Of a stretch of 64,000 nt of DNA, positions 21,760 to 32,514 are shown piece by piece (the first letter of the stretch is position 1; each line of letters starts with the position of its first letter). The notes beneath the pieces were generated by a model. It searched no databases and was not told the DNA's origin. It worked only from the letters and a program-made list of their open reading frames with translations. Position numbers and translations under genes: made by a program. Source of the stretch: Trichobilharzia szidati. Its lineage: Eukaryota > Platyhelminthes > Trematoda > Strigeidida > Schistosomatidae. The stretch spans positions 34,036,052 to 34,100,051 of the forward strand of contig OX235274.1 of NCBI GenBank assembly GCA_944472155.2. The letters run 5' to 3'.

Positions 21760-22008
21760 CTTAATAAGATATGTGGATACACCAGCTTCAACAAGCAATT
21801 TGCCAAGATCAGGTTGTCGTAGAGTGATGGCGGCAACTACACCAGCTGCATACCTTACAACAATAGGATTTTTGATATGGCCTTCATACACATCTATAAT
21901 AAGCTGTGGACCAGTCACATCATGAAGTGACCAATTAGCAATAGATCGTTTACATGCATCTGAACCACATAATGACTCCAGGAGCATTAATCCAGAACGA
22001 ATGATAGA
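21760..22008 (-). CDS. ARMC6: ARMC6, penultimate exon
   Basis: Read on the minus strand, the acceptor TTATATTTTCAG precedes 22008, 83 codons follow in phase 0, and the donor is AAG|GTATAT at 21760/21759. The translation (SIIRSGLMLLESLCGSDACK, then GPQLIIDVYEGH, VVRYAAGVVAAITLRQPDLG, KLLVEAGVSTYLIK) is armadillo-repeat sequence. It corresponds to the repeat before the C-terminal repeat of animal ARMC6 (compare 'ALRKPDN-RIIVEGG' there). Joining to 13530 keeps phase 0. No additional exon was recognised between 22009 and 64000. Earlier exons may be short, masked by repeats, or beyond the window. Confidence 0.85.
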
Positions 22009-22225
22009 CTGAAAATATAAACATACATGAAGAAGTTAAACAATAACATGAAAGTAGATGTTTCAAACAGTATTCAAATCATCCTTCATATACAGAGCAT
22101 ATAGACAATGGTAACCTGATTCATTCAGGAGTATATTCTAATATGGAACCATGTTAACAAATGGAAGGTTAGAAAACAAAATTCTCTGTCAACTTTAGTT
22201 TTTAATATAAAATATTCAAATGTTG

Positions 22226-22380
22226 GTTTGTAGGGATTTGATTGATTGGTTACAAGATTTCATCAAGAGCTGACATTGGTTAGAGAATCATTGGAAAACC
22301 GGCAGGGAGTACTGGACAGCCGTTTCGTCCTAGTTTGGGACTCTTCATCAGTACGCACCCACCGGGGTTCATGTAATAAG
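22226..22380 (+). repeat. R1 foldback element, left inverted end only
   Basis: It shows the R1 terminal sequence (GTTGGTTTGTAGGGATTTG, then GGAGTACTGGACAG, TTTCGTCCTAGTTTGGGAC) up to the CGCACCCACC block. The core and right end are missing. Confidence 0.8.
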
Positions 22381-22389
22381 TAGGACTTA

Positions 22390-22770
22390 AAATCAAAATC
22401 AAAACAAGTGACTGAGTAAAGGAACTCTTTTCAATAAAGTTAGTATCAAGCTGTAGAATCACATATATATGTAGCCACAGAACGCTTTCCATACCGATAC
22501 GAGAACATATTCCAGCATGATCTACCAGGGAGAAAGGAAGGAGATGCGAAGCTGTATTCTAGAACACTTGATCGATTTCTGTCACTCTACCAACCCTGAT
22601 CGTGATTTTTTAAAGATTATCTATCGAATTCACGCTAAATTGCCATGTTTTCTTCGTTGCGAACTTCTAAGGAGAGCAGAGGGGCTGGCCATTTACGAAT
22701 TTAAGCCAAACCTTAGTGGGAAATAGAGGCATGTACAATCCCGGTTTCTGCCTTGGCTGTAAACAGATAA
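22390..22770 (+). mobile_element. Penelope-like element, C-terminal fragment with terminal-repeat piece
   Basis: 22498-22740 encodes CILEHLIDFCHSTNPDRDFLKIIYRI, then KLPCFLRCELLRRAEGLAIYEFKPNLSGK, the usual end of a PLE GIY-YIG domain (H-x-x-D...AEG/A-x-AI-x-x-x-KP-L). 22420-22475 is a reversed piece of the PLE terminal repeat also seen at 23395 and 24670. Confidence 0.65.
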
Positions 22771-22989
22771 ACACATTTATGTATTTATTTATTTTCATTA
22801 TTATTAATTTTTATTTCTCTTGTTTATTCAGTCAATCTGTGGTACCTTTCCCTCATTACTACGATTATTATTCTCACTTTGATTTGTTTACACTTGGCCC
22901 ACTTGTCATTCTAAATCAAAAAAAATGTTTGCAACGCTGAATTCTACCGTATCAACTTTCATATGATGTTATGTAAACTCTTACATTTG

Positions 22990-23228
22990 CCGTTTTTTAT
23001 CCCTTTGCGTTCCGAGTGAAACATAGGGGGGGCTTCAAGCTTTAGCTTTGAAGTTTCAGTAGCAGTGGTGTTTTTACGGGGTGAGGTTGCTAACCTCACA
23101 CACCCAACCTTCCCTTCTTGTCGGGGGTCTGACCGGCTAAGAGAGGTAAAGGAGTGCGCCAGTCGGGACTCGAACCCCGGACCACGTGCATGGTCGGCCA
23201 GCGCTCTACCAACCCTATAATTATGCAC
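22990..23228 (-). mobile_element. SINE S3
   Basis: Minus strand: a tRNA-like head at 23225-23150 (GGGTTGGTAGAGCGCTGG, GACCATGCACGTGGTC hairpin, B box GGGGTTCGAGTCCC), the body, then the tail at 23050-22990, GAAGCC...CTATGTTTCACTCGGAACG, collinear with the RTE-B 3' end. Confidence 0.7.
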
Positions 23229-23394
23229 CCCCTTCCAACATCTATACATCCTATGAACCATTCTATACATGTGATTATTTGTTTTACCATGTGATATTTA
23301 ACTGTAATCATTATTACAAACATTTTAATTGTATTTCAGACTATTATTGGTTTAAGTATTCATACCTTGGTTTAAATTATCTCACAGAATATAA

Positions 23395-23480
23395 TTTCTT
23401 AAAAAGCCATACATATACGATTGTACAGCTTGATAATAGATTCGTTGAAAAGAGTCTCTTCGCTGAATATTGTGTTTTTA
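23395..23480 (+). repeat. PLE terminal-repeat fragment
   Basis: AAGCCATACATATACGATTG, TACAGCTTGATAATAGATTC and AAAAGAGTCTCTTCGCTGAAT are shared with 24670-24755 (plus) and, reversed, with 22420-22475 and 25570-25650. They probably come from the ends of a PLE family because PLE coding remnants adjoin two of the copies. Confidence 0.5.
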
Positions 23481-23694
23481 GCGTTACAATGGGAATCACT
23501 AAATTATTTCATTCAGTGACCAGTCAGGCTACCGGATACAAAACAAAATTTAGCAAGTTATAGCACGTAGGCATAAACTCTCATGCTGATGAACCTACCA
23601 GTTCTAAGTAGTGAAATACCTAAGAGTCAATGACTAAATGGGTGTCTGTCTGCCACGCACTTCAAATGTCACTCAAACTTGAAGACTTACAAAT

Positions 23695-24000
23695 GAAAAT
23701 CAACAAACTAGCTGAAGCACGTGCTGCGCATGCCTAGCCATCGCCTCCCCCGACGGGCATTACTAGCTGATATAGGTGCAGGTTGGAAAAGAGTAAGTGG
23801 TGGCCAAACAAAAACATGGCCTCATCAATCCATGAAATGCTTGACAGTTAAACTGAGTCAGGTAGGGAGGGAGATGCAGACTTCCGGGTTGGGGCCCTCG
23901 GGACTCTAAGAATCAATGGCTGGAGACAATAGGTGAAATGGCTCAAAATCGTTGTCAGTGGCGCAGATGTATTCAGTCTCTTTAACCTTTCATATTCCTT
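23695..24000 (+). mobile_element. RTE-C LINE, C-terminal fragment
   Basis: It encodes the block [34 protein letters not shown], then a frameshift, then WLETIGEMAQNRCQWRRCIQSL, the last residues of the RTE-C ORF. The 3' UTR follows. Confidence 0.75.
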
Positions 24001-24149
24001 TCTACCATTACTCATTCTGTTTCACTCTTATACTTATCTAAATTCTATAGGTTCTCTTCACTCATCTTCTTGTCTACCTTTGTGTGCTCTTTGGAACGTG
24101 GCAACTCGAACTGCTGCACCTCGGTGCCAAGTTCTATGTTGAATCCAGC

Positions 24150-24610
24150 AGCAGCAGCAACTAGCTGAAGAAGCAGCGATCACAGGACTTCTGGTGAACA
24201 CAGAGAAGACGGAGTTGATTACTATAACCAATCAACGGTGACAACAATAACCAGCACCAATCACTATCAACGGGAGAAATTTGAAAACGGTTACTTACTT
24301 CACTTATCTAGGAAGCATCCTTTCAACAACAGATGGAATGAATGAGGACGTCAAAGCTGGAATCGGAAAGGTAAGATATGCCTTCATCAACCTGAAACCA
24401 GTTTGGAAATCTTCTGCACTCATCATGAAGAACAAGACTTGGATTATCAACACACACATATATATGTGAAGTCAGTTCTTCTATATGGATCAGAAACTTG
24501 CACTGTGTCAGGAGAAGCATTTCTAACAGGTTGCAGACTGTTATCAACAGCTGCCCTTGCTGACTGCGTAATGAGGATCAAATGGCCAAAAAGAATTAAT
24601 AGCAGCGAAG
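24150..24610 (+). mobile_element. RTE-B LINE, diverged internal fragment
   Basis: LAEEAAITGLLVNTEKTEL, VTYFTYLGSILSTTDGMNED, KARYAFINLK-like and KSVLLYGSETC occur in order with frame breaks. A TATATA insertion in the INTH segment disrupts the frame. It lacks the 4-bp insertion that marks the 10/34/40 kb copies. Confidence 0.7.
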
Positions 24611-24669
24611 TCTATTATTATTTTATGTATTTACACGTTTGTTTCAACTTGCTCAAAGGGAAAAGTTTC

Positions 24670-24760
24670 TGAATATAAAAACCATATATATATACAATTG
24701 TACGGCTTGATAATAAATTCCTTGAAACGAGTCTCTTCACTGAATCGCTTCTTTCGAGTT
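24670..24760 (+). repeat. PLE terminal-repeat fragment
   Basis: ACAATTGTACGGCTTGATAA and GAAACGAGTCTCTTCACTGAAT match 23395-23480 at about 80% by eye. Confidence 0.5.
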
Positions 24761-24954
24761 TCCATATGTCCCAAACGGGAATTTTCCAGGAATTAAGAAG
24801 CAAAAGGTAGAGACAAATACTTATTGGTTGTATACTTATGCCTAAGACAGCTTCTTTTATATTCGCTTTCGTTTGCTTTCTTTTCATTCCTCCACATTCC
24901 AAATAGAACACAGGACTCTGAGCTTTGAGTTTCCAGTTAACACGCCCATGTCCA

Positions 24955-25090
24955 ATCATGTGTGCTTGTCAGCACTCAGCAGTCAGCGAGGCGTATGTGC
25001 AGCCTTGAAGGAACTCATGTCCCTTCTGAGATTCGAACCTGTGTCATCCAGTGCTGCAGTCTCAGAGACGTTAATACTGAGCTAAGCCAC
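24955..25090 (-). mobile_element. SINE S4, tRNA-like
   Basis: Minus strand: GGCTTAGCTCAGTATTAACG (A-box-like) and ACAGGTTCGAATCTCAG (B box), then a body shared with 25180-25335 on the opposite strand. The two form an inverted pair with a spacer of about 90 bp. Confidence 0.6.
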
Positions 25091-25179
25091 ATTGCATACT
25101 CTCTGCACCAACCCAAGGAGTGAAGGCTTGACACTGATTATCACCTAACGACCAACCATGGTATCCATTACAATCCTGC

Positions 25180-25335
25180 AGGAGATTAGTCGTGAGCTCA
25201 AATTGCTCAGTGGTAACATCTCACAGACTACAGCACTGGGTGACACGGGTCCGGATCTCAGAGGGGACATGAGTTCCTTGCAGATTGCAGATACGCCTTG
25301 GTGACTGCCAACAAGAACGAAACCGAAGTCCAGGG
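25180..25335 (+). mobile_element. SINE S4, tRNA-like, inverted partner
   Basis: GAGCTCAAATTGCTCAGTGG, CTACAGCACTGGGTGACACG and GGTCCGGATCTCAGAGGGGA match the 24955-25090 copy read on the other strand. Confidence 0.6.
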
Positions 25336-25489
25336 CTTCCTGTTGATTGTTCCCAATCACCTAACTATAAGAGTATCATATTGTAACAGCTGATACAACT
25401 TTTGTCGTGTTGACGTTTGTGAACGTGTGAAATTAGAGTGACCAGTTTGTATTACATTCTGTTTGGTACAATATAGCCACCAAGAAGAT

Positions 25490-26160
25490 GCGCCACACAA
25501 TCATAGTAAAATAATGTATAAACCGAAGAGTAACTTGAAAATCCCAATTCAGTCATATAATAGAAAAGAAGGCGTTCAGCGAAGAGATTCTTTTCGGCGA
25601 ATTCATTCACTGAGCTGTACAATCGCATATATACATAATTTTGCTTGTGTGTGTGTACATTAGATTTATAAAGTTTAGATAATTATGTAATATAAGTATT
25701 ATTTGGCTTGGAGACAAACGTTAAGACAGAAAATAAAATAGACTGGATTAAGTGGATTGGATGACGTAATACAGTTGAGTAGAATTCAGAGTAGATCAGG
25801 TTGGCAACAATGTTAATGAGTGGTGGTTAAAATTAAACAAGGGTGGGGGTAGAGAATAATACAGTTGAAAATAAGTAAGTTAATCGGATGATGTAACATA
25901 GTTGACTAGAAATTGGACGTGAGTCAAGTTAGCAACATTGTTAATGAGGGTAGAGATTACAAAAGGGTGGGGTAGAGAATAATATAAATGAGGATGCGAA
26001 ATAATAAAATGCAAAAGACAAAATAATACAATTAGTAAGACTGAAATTAAGAAAGATTACGTCCATTGTAGATTTAATGAATGAACGAATTTCTTTTGTA
26101 TGCATTAAATCTTCGTCTCTTCGCTGAACGCCTTCTTTTCTATTATAAACCGAAGAGGGC
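25490..26160. repeat. Inverted repeat with PLE-type terminal sequence
   Basis: ATAATAGAAAAGAAGGCGTTCAGCGAAGAG (first half at 25556-25575, continuing to 25586) recurs inverted at 26120-26150. Arms extend to the ATAAACCGAAGAG motif on both sides. The interior is A-rich and noncoding. The left arm continues into a sequence like the PLE terminal repeats at 23395 and 24670. Confidence 0.6.
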
Positions 26161-26280
26161 GAGAATGAACAGAAGACTTCATCAAGAAAGGAAGGAACTA
26201 TATTTAACAAGACCAAGAAACACTGATCGAATTACTGTCAGAAAGGGAAGAAAGAAGGAAATTGTAGGGTGTTCACCAGT

Positions 26281-27010
26281 GATTACGATTCTTGGCAATA
26301 TACGATAACGTCTCGAGCCACCGACTCGAACTGTCTCTCGGAACCCAACCAGGTAGTGGCGATGTACCAACCTAGCACAAATACCCTTGATTCCACAACG
26401 CCAAGTCGTACGCTGATCACCTTTCTGCTTTTTCCATCCAGTCAGTCCCAGGGCTAGCGAACAGAGACCAGCATGGAAACCTCTGGAATGAAACTCTTAG
26501 CATATGGCCAAGCCACTGAAGCCAGTGTTTCTAGATGACGACACTTAACAAATGGTGATCTCCACTGTGTCTAAACACACGCCGTCAAACCTCAGAATTC
26601 GTCACACGATGATGCCACTGAACACAAGCAATTCTACGAGGGCGGCAATGATCGAATACGCAGAGTCGCCGCACATCTTCAACTCGGAGAGGCCAGGTTT
26701 CATAGGCTTACAGCAAGACATAGCGCACTGAGGCATTTTGTACCCGACCACCCTCGGCAGCCATGATAACGTCGCGACGGCCCCAGAGGTGGATCAAATT
26801 GGCATATGCCATTCTAGTTTTCATGATACACACACACCATCACACCACGACCACTCACACAGCTATCTAGAAACACTAACTTATCGAAAACTTCAAGCAG
26901 TTTACCTGCAGGAGCGGGTGAAGGTACAAGCTCCTGCCAATGTTGTAACAGTACTTTGCATTTAGACAGAGCAAAGCACATTCCACACTTACAGATACTG
27001 ATCGACAACT
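26281..27010 (-). mobile_element. RTE-A/C-type LINE, 3' half
   Basis: Minus strand from 27000: ISICKCGMCFALSKCKVLLQ HWQELVPSPAPAGKLLEVFD, then in the other frames blocks equal to RTE-A residues after YADD, through HRCLRRIA-like sequence and the P-R-L-P/FASPGTD region near 26450. Homologous to 17460-18060 of RTE-A, with several frameshifts. Confidence 0.75.
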
Positions 27011-28671
27011 GATTAGGTGTTTCATATTCCTTACAATTCGAATGGCTAGAAGGAATGCTAATTGCCATTCGTATTATCAAAGGATATACTTCCTTATGTG
27101 AATTACTATTCAAAAAGTCAGAAAATTCAAGAGAAAATGGTCACCAGCCGGAAATGTCACTTACATAATTATCGTTGAGCTATTTTCGCAACACTGTAAT
27201 TACTGTAAAGTGTGATAACGCTGGTGGTGTCAGTAAGCTATATATATATGTAACATTTATAGCTTATAATTTGGTACATTCAAGTATACCTGATCGTTGA
27301 AATTACTCGAAACACACGAAATTCAGTGATAACTACCCTCGTAATTTGATATGCATGCAACTAAATCAATACTACAGAACAGTTCTGTTAAAACTTGCTT
27401 CTTGTTTCTATAATACATAAAATTCATTATCTGTACTGAGTTTCATATTGGTAATTTATATATTCACTCACCTAATCCAAATGGATGACAAAACTATTCC
27501 ACACTGCTCATAATATTACTGTGGTAATGTTGAATTTTCCCAGCTGGATGGTTTAACTGCAAAGCTTTCGTTGTCCCTTTCGACAAAAAATCTCCAGTGC
27601 TAACTGCATGTACTAATCTTAGCCATCTTTGGTGCTGTTAAGTTGATCACCAAAGAGTCAGGTATGCAAAAAGTTTCACTGTGTATTATTGTTATGGTGT
27701 GACCAAGTGTAAATATGGCTAACAAGATATAATGGACGATAACCCTGGCCCGAAGAGGAAAATCAGAAGATCCTCACGTTCACGAATGGATACGTGCATT
27801 TTCCAACAAAGAAAATTAATTGTCACACAAGAGCGTGAATGGAAAAGTACGAAAGAGTGAATTGACTGTTCAATACAAAAGTATATAGAAAATAACTAAC
27901 ACACATGAACGAATAAGACAGAGAAAATAGATTTAGGCAGATTTTAATTCACTGTTGGCTAGCTGGCTTCCTATTGGTCTAAAATATAAGTTAAAGCGAC
28001 AATCTTTTTATTTTGACACGGAAATTTACAGTTAGTATAATTTAAGGCTTACCTTACCATAATATAACGGCGTGTTAATTTTTTTTTTTGGTGTGAGTGT
28101 AGTGTGATAGTCACACGCTATTTGGATGCATTTGTGGTGGTATCTAAAGTACATTGAGATGTATGAGAATGTCTAGTAAGTGAATATAAATCAACAATAA
28201 TTTGGATACATTTATTTTAGGTTCAAAATAGGATGTATGCATTTTGGCTTACTAGGCGGCGAATATAATTCAACTACAATACCTAAACATTTAATATGCC
28301 TTTAATTAGGACATATAGATATATGTATGTATTAACTGATCCACTTTTTAAGTTGTCAGTTTAGTGAACTGTGGGAATTGTGCATACTAGGTTAGCATAA
28401 ATCAAGTAAATTACCAAGGTCACAACAATGGTGGATAAGCTATGATATACATACTATTGTTCATTTACTTGAAATCATTGTGTTGTGCACGTTAGGAATC
28501 GTTAAAACCACTGATTGATGTTGCAAAGTACTCCTACTACTACCTCTACTTCACGAAATGCGTCATCTATATTGTGTGATGGAACAGCTATATTCAAAAG
28601 GATAATGCTCTGCTGTGTATTTTATGCATGGATACAATTCAAGGAAGTTTTAGACACATTTATGAAGGTAC
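27011..28671. other. No recognisable gene
   Basis: This A+T-rich sequence contains only a short remnant of the 2150/8120 repeat near 27540. No open frame is above about 60 codons until the R1 palindrome. Confidence 0.5.
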
Positions 28672-28875
28672 TAACTAAGTTACAGGATTTTCATCATGAG
28701 GTGACATTAGTTAGAGAACCATTGGAAAACCTGGGAGTACTGGACAGCTGTTTCGTCCTAGTTTGGGACTCTTCACTGTCCAGTACTCCCAGGTTTTCCA
28801 ATGGTTCTCTAACTAATGTCAGCTCATGATGAAAATCCTGTAACCAATCAAATCCCTACAAACCAACACTTGAAT
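28672..28875. repeat. R1 ends collapsed into a near-perfect palindrome
   Basis: The left arm 28682-28747 and the right arm 28776-28841 are reverse complements at 65 of 66 positions (only the G at 28702 fails to pair). A 28-nt spacer (28748-28775) is itself R1 end sequence. Further out, the R1 terminal motif is present only on the right (CAAATCCCTACAAACCAA). The tRNA-like core is absent. Confidence 0.9.
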
Positions 28876-29159
28876 ACTAACTCAGTTGTTCATTATTTAT
28901 TTGAAAGGAATCCAACATATCGTATCGGGTTGATTCAAGTAGAAAAGATCCATCCGGTCCTATGGACTACGAGTATGTGAGGTATAAATGCAAATAAACG
29001 TGCTCCCCGAGGTGCTAGCTTTAGGAACAGAGGGTGAGTTGACTGTCTGTGTAAATTTTTAAAATTTCAAGGTTCAAAAGTACTTCATGTCAGTTAACAG
29101 TTATAGTACGGCGTAAATCCAACGTATACAAGATATTTTAAAACAAGCAATAACGGTTA

Positions 29160-30549
29160 ATAAAGCAGGGTTTAATGAATTCATCAAATTTCGGTAGAAC
29201 TCGTCAGCTGAATACTCTACATACACGGATATATATACTTTTGAAATTACATTGGGAGATATAGGACTGATAAGTAAATAAACTACATTGAATTAGTCAT
29301 GCAGAAAGACAGGTGCTAATGTTTTCCAGGTCATGTTCAAATAGATAAGGGGGGAGAGAGTATGGGAGATCAAAATTAAGATAAATTGCATTACGCTTCA
29401 ATTACATCACTTAGATAAACAATTAGACATTAGAGAATTTAACAAGAATTGCAACCAGAGGGATGTCAATAATAATAGTTATAATAACAATAATAATAAT
29501 AGTGTTGAAGTGAGTTAAGATAATGCTGCTGATAAAGGATAGTTTTACATGAATCAAGAATAATAATAATAATAATAATAATAATAAGAGGTAGAATTAT
29601 AAGTAAAACGTATTAAGATGGTAGATTCAGAGTCACGACCATCTCCTTTTGTACACAGAGACCTGGTTTGTAAACTCGAATTGCACAAGCCTCTGCAATT
29701 GCAAGCATCTTCTTGTTTCTTTGTCTGCTGACAATAGTGAATGACTTGACCGCGTCGATATCATGTCCGTAATCCACAAGATGCTTTGTTATTGAGGATT
29801 TTGGCACTTTGCACTCAGCTGTCTTCAACCATTTTGGCAAATGCTCCATCATGCGAGTAGACAATCACCTCTCCGTACGACCTATGTATTTGCTTCGAAA
29901 AACACACTCAAATTGATATACTCAGCTTGAAGTGTCGAGGATTGTCGAGTACTGGTCTTTCCCAGATTGTTGAAGCACTCGCTTAGTGGTGTTAAGGAAA
30001 ACAAGTTTTGCAGCATAATAAGTTCTCTTGATGGCTTTGTCGAGTCTTCGTTTGACAACTTCCTGTACATCATCTCCTTTGAACGGCAAGTTGATATAGA
30101 CAGGTTTCTTCGGAAGTGTTTGGATTGTTTTGCAGCGGGTGTTTTCTTTAGAGTACTTATTAATGAACTTCTCAGGATATCCATCCTTAGATAAGATATC
30201 CTTCAGGGATTTTATTTCATGCTCAATAATACTGTCAGAACAAATTTTTTGTGCTCTATTGAACAGTGTTCTGACTAAGTTCCTTTTATACTGGATTGGA
30301 ACAAACCTCTTGAAACGCATTTATTGTCCTGTCCATGAGGACTTTCTAAATATAGATCTTTCGATTGTGCCATCATTCATTTTCGCCAGAAAAACGTCTA
30401 GGAATTTGATAGTATCATTTTCCTCATGTTCTACTGTGAAATTGAGATTTGGATGGCATGAGTTGAATTTTATCAGCATGTCTTCGGCTTTTGATCTGCT
30501 TCCACAAACAATAAAGATGTCATCAACATATCTTAGGTATAGATCCATT
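29160..30549 (-). mobile_element. Penelope-like element, 5'-truncated and decayed
   Basis: The minus strand encodes, from 30548: MDLYLRYVDDIFIV (catalytic YVDD), NFTVEHEENDTIKFLDVFLA, SSWTGQ; a frame change at about 30320; IQYKRNLVRTLFNRAQKICS, KDGYPEKFINKYSKEN, LPKKPVYINLPFKGDDVQEV. A GIY-YIG domain follows with stops around SKYIGRTER (about 29890-29865), then EHLPKWL and VYKPGLCVQKEMVVTLNLP, with the stop at 29613. It is closely related to the PLE at 61993. The 3' region 29160-29612 is A+T-rich with (ATA)n runs. The 5' end is cut within the RT domain, right beside the MULE. Confidence 0.8.
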
Positions 30550-30551
30550 TC

Positions 30552-31860
30552 TTGTATATGTTATTGCATACAAGATAACAAAATACCAAACTGTGTATAA
30601 CCATCCATGCACAGCAAGTTTCATGTCCACCAAAGTATCTAGACGTCGGCTATCATCAGAAGAAATGACAGTCGTGCAACCCTTCATTGAAAGGAATACT
30701 GACGTCCATGAAATCATGGATTTAGCACGTGAGAAATTCATCAAAGTGCTCCTGTATAATGATATTAAAAACATGCGGACCAGGATAAATAAACGTAAGT
30801 CGTATCAAAATAAATGGTGCAGTAGAATAGAAATCGGTAGTTTGGAAGACCTGCTTCACCGACTGAGGCAGACAGGTCCAGTTAGTATTCTGCAGGACAA
30901 CGCAGGCTTTGTATCTAAAATTATTTTCGCTCGTAATGATATGACAGACCTGTATCATAAGTTTCCAGAAGTAGTTGGAATTGATTGTGCCTATAAGACG
31001 AATAAGACGGGGTAAGTTGCAGTACAAGAAGGTATAATTCCTTCTCCAAATTTATTACAGATGGCCTTTATATCAGTTTGTTGTGACTGATGGATTCGAA
31101 AGAAGGACTGTTTTGTTTGCTTTTACTAGAGAGAACGTTGCAGATATCAAGGAGATATTGCAGAAATTTAAGAGATTTATAACTGATACATCAAAAACAC
31201 TAACATTCACTGTCGACTGTGCAACTGCACAGATGAACGCTCTAAAGGAGGAATTCCCCAGGTGCAGTATTGTTTTATGTCTTTTCCATGTATGCCAGGC
31301 ATTCAGAAGGAAGGTAAGCTGCATTCTCATTAACTACGATAGCGAAAACAGTTCCCAAATCAACTTGTTAAAAAGTGGTTGTATTGAATGGCGCACACGC
31401 GCAATTATGACAGGTAGGTTAACAAATCAGAATATATTGCCAAAGGTTTTGGAATTACCTAAACCCCATAAGTATTATAGATGCTGAGGCTGGTGCTTAC
31501 ATTAGAAGGTACTGGCTAAGAACAAGGAAATATTGGGCTGCATCGTGCAACCGGTTCACCATCACCATGAGGAACAATACTAACAACAGAGTTGAGAATG
31601 CTCACAGGTAGCTGAAAAGATATTTACGTAAAGGTGATCCGCTGGAACTGACGCTATGGAAAATATGGAGGTGGATTGACCACACAACCATACGTAAAAT
31701 ACGTCAGGGCCAGTGGATGTTTTGTAAATACTACAATTACGATGTAAGTTTGAAGATAATTTACGATTTTTCCTAGGTACATACTTCGCTGAAGTCTATA
31801 TTACGGCGTCTCACACCGTTTGCTGCCAAGAAAGTTTTCTTAGACTTGCAAAGGCGACCC
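30552..31860 (+). mobile_element. Mutator-like (MULE) transposase gene with short introns, one stop
   Basis: Exon 1 (to 31011) encodes ...YNHPCTASFMSTKVSRRRL..., then PVSILQDNAGFVSKIIFARN and FPEVVGIDCAYKTNKTG. This is the start of a MULE transposase domain, with its first catalytic Asp in IDCAYKTNK. Intron 31012-31060 (49 nt, GTAAGT...ATTACAG). Exon 2 (31061-31313) encodes WPLYQFVVTDGFERR, TFTVDCATAQMNALKEEFPR (second Asp) and VLCLFHVCQAFRRK (C-x-x-H). After a donor at 31314 and a gap, from 31482 the frame reads YIRRYWLRTRKYWAASCNRF, NNTNNRVENAHR (the usual N-R-V-E block, third acidic residue), a TAG at 31609, then KRYLRKGDPLELTLWKIWRW. A 34-nt intron (31744-31777) splits it before VHTSLKSILRRLTPFAAKKV. 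Ends and terminal inverted repeats were not found. Confidence 0.75.
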
Positions 31861-32250
31861 TTCTTCTTCCATTCAACAGCTTCAAAAACACACCTCCGTT
31901 TCATCTTGTTCTCTGTAGTCCCACTTAGCTAACTCAGCGATTGCTCATAGGCTTTCATCTCCGCCTCACATGACCTTCTCCACTTCACACTCGGATTGAG
32001 ACCCAAATCGGGGTTTCCTTTTCAGGATCCATGTAAAGGCCTACCTATGGTTGGAAGTTGTCCCGTGGTCTCCTCCTCGTATATCTGATTCATTTCTGTT
32101 TCCTTCGAAATATCTGTTGAGTGACAGGTTCTTGATTGGTACGTTCCCATAGTTTCTTGTTGGTAATTCTCTCCAAAGGCCATCTAGTCTTCACTATGAA
32201 GCCAGCGATAGCAGCTGTGGATACTTTTATTGACATTGGCACTAAGTTTC
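31860..32250 (-). mobile_element. RTE-B LINE, C-terminal fragment
   Basis: The minus strand encodes TRWPLERITNKKLWERTNQEPVTQQIFRRK, then degraded sequence with the MRRR/EE-type end. It lies directly beside the MULE. Confidence 0.75.
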
Positions 32251-32514
32251 CTACCAATATATATAATAAGTGACTTAACATCAGTGTTGAACTGGTACCA
32301 GCAGTTTATCTGAGTTCTTAAAATATCAAAACGATTTGTGATACAAAAGTTTAATTCTCATAATAACTTTCTCACTGTCACAAGATGAAAATTCTTTACA
32401 TCTGGAGATCGACCACTTATTTTCATCCCTAGACTCCAAGGAGTAAAACAGAATTTATAATCAGAGATTATTTTTCAGAGAAATTTTATCATTTATTGAG
32501 AACATAATTTGTAA

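Noticed and set aside
28515..28829. A 104-codon plus-strand ORF
   Set aside because: It runs through the R1 palindrome. Its second half is repeat sequence read in one frame.
29460..29590. A CRISPR-like or minisatellite array
   Set aside because: It is simple (ATA)n-rich sequence without spacers.
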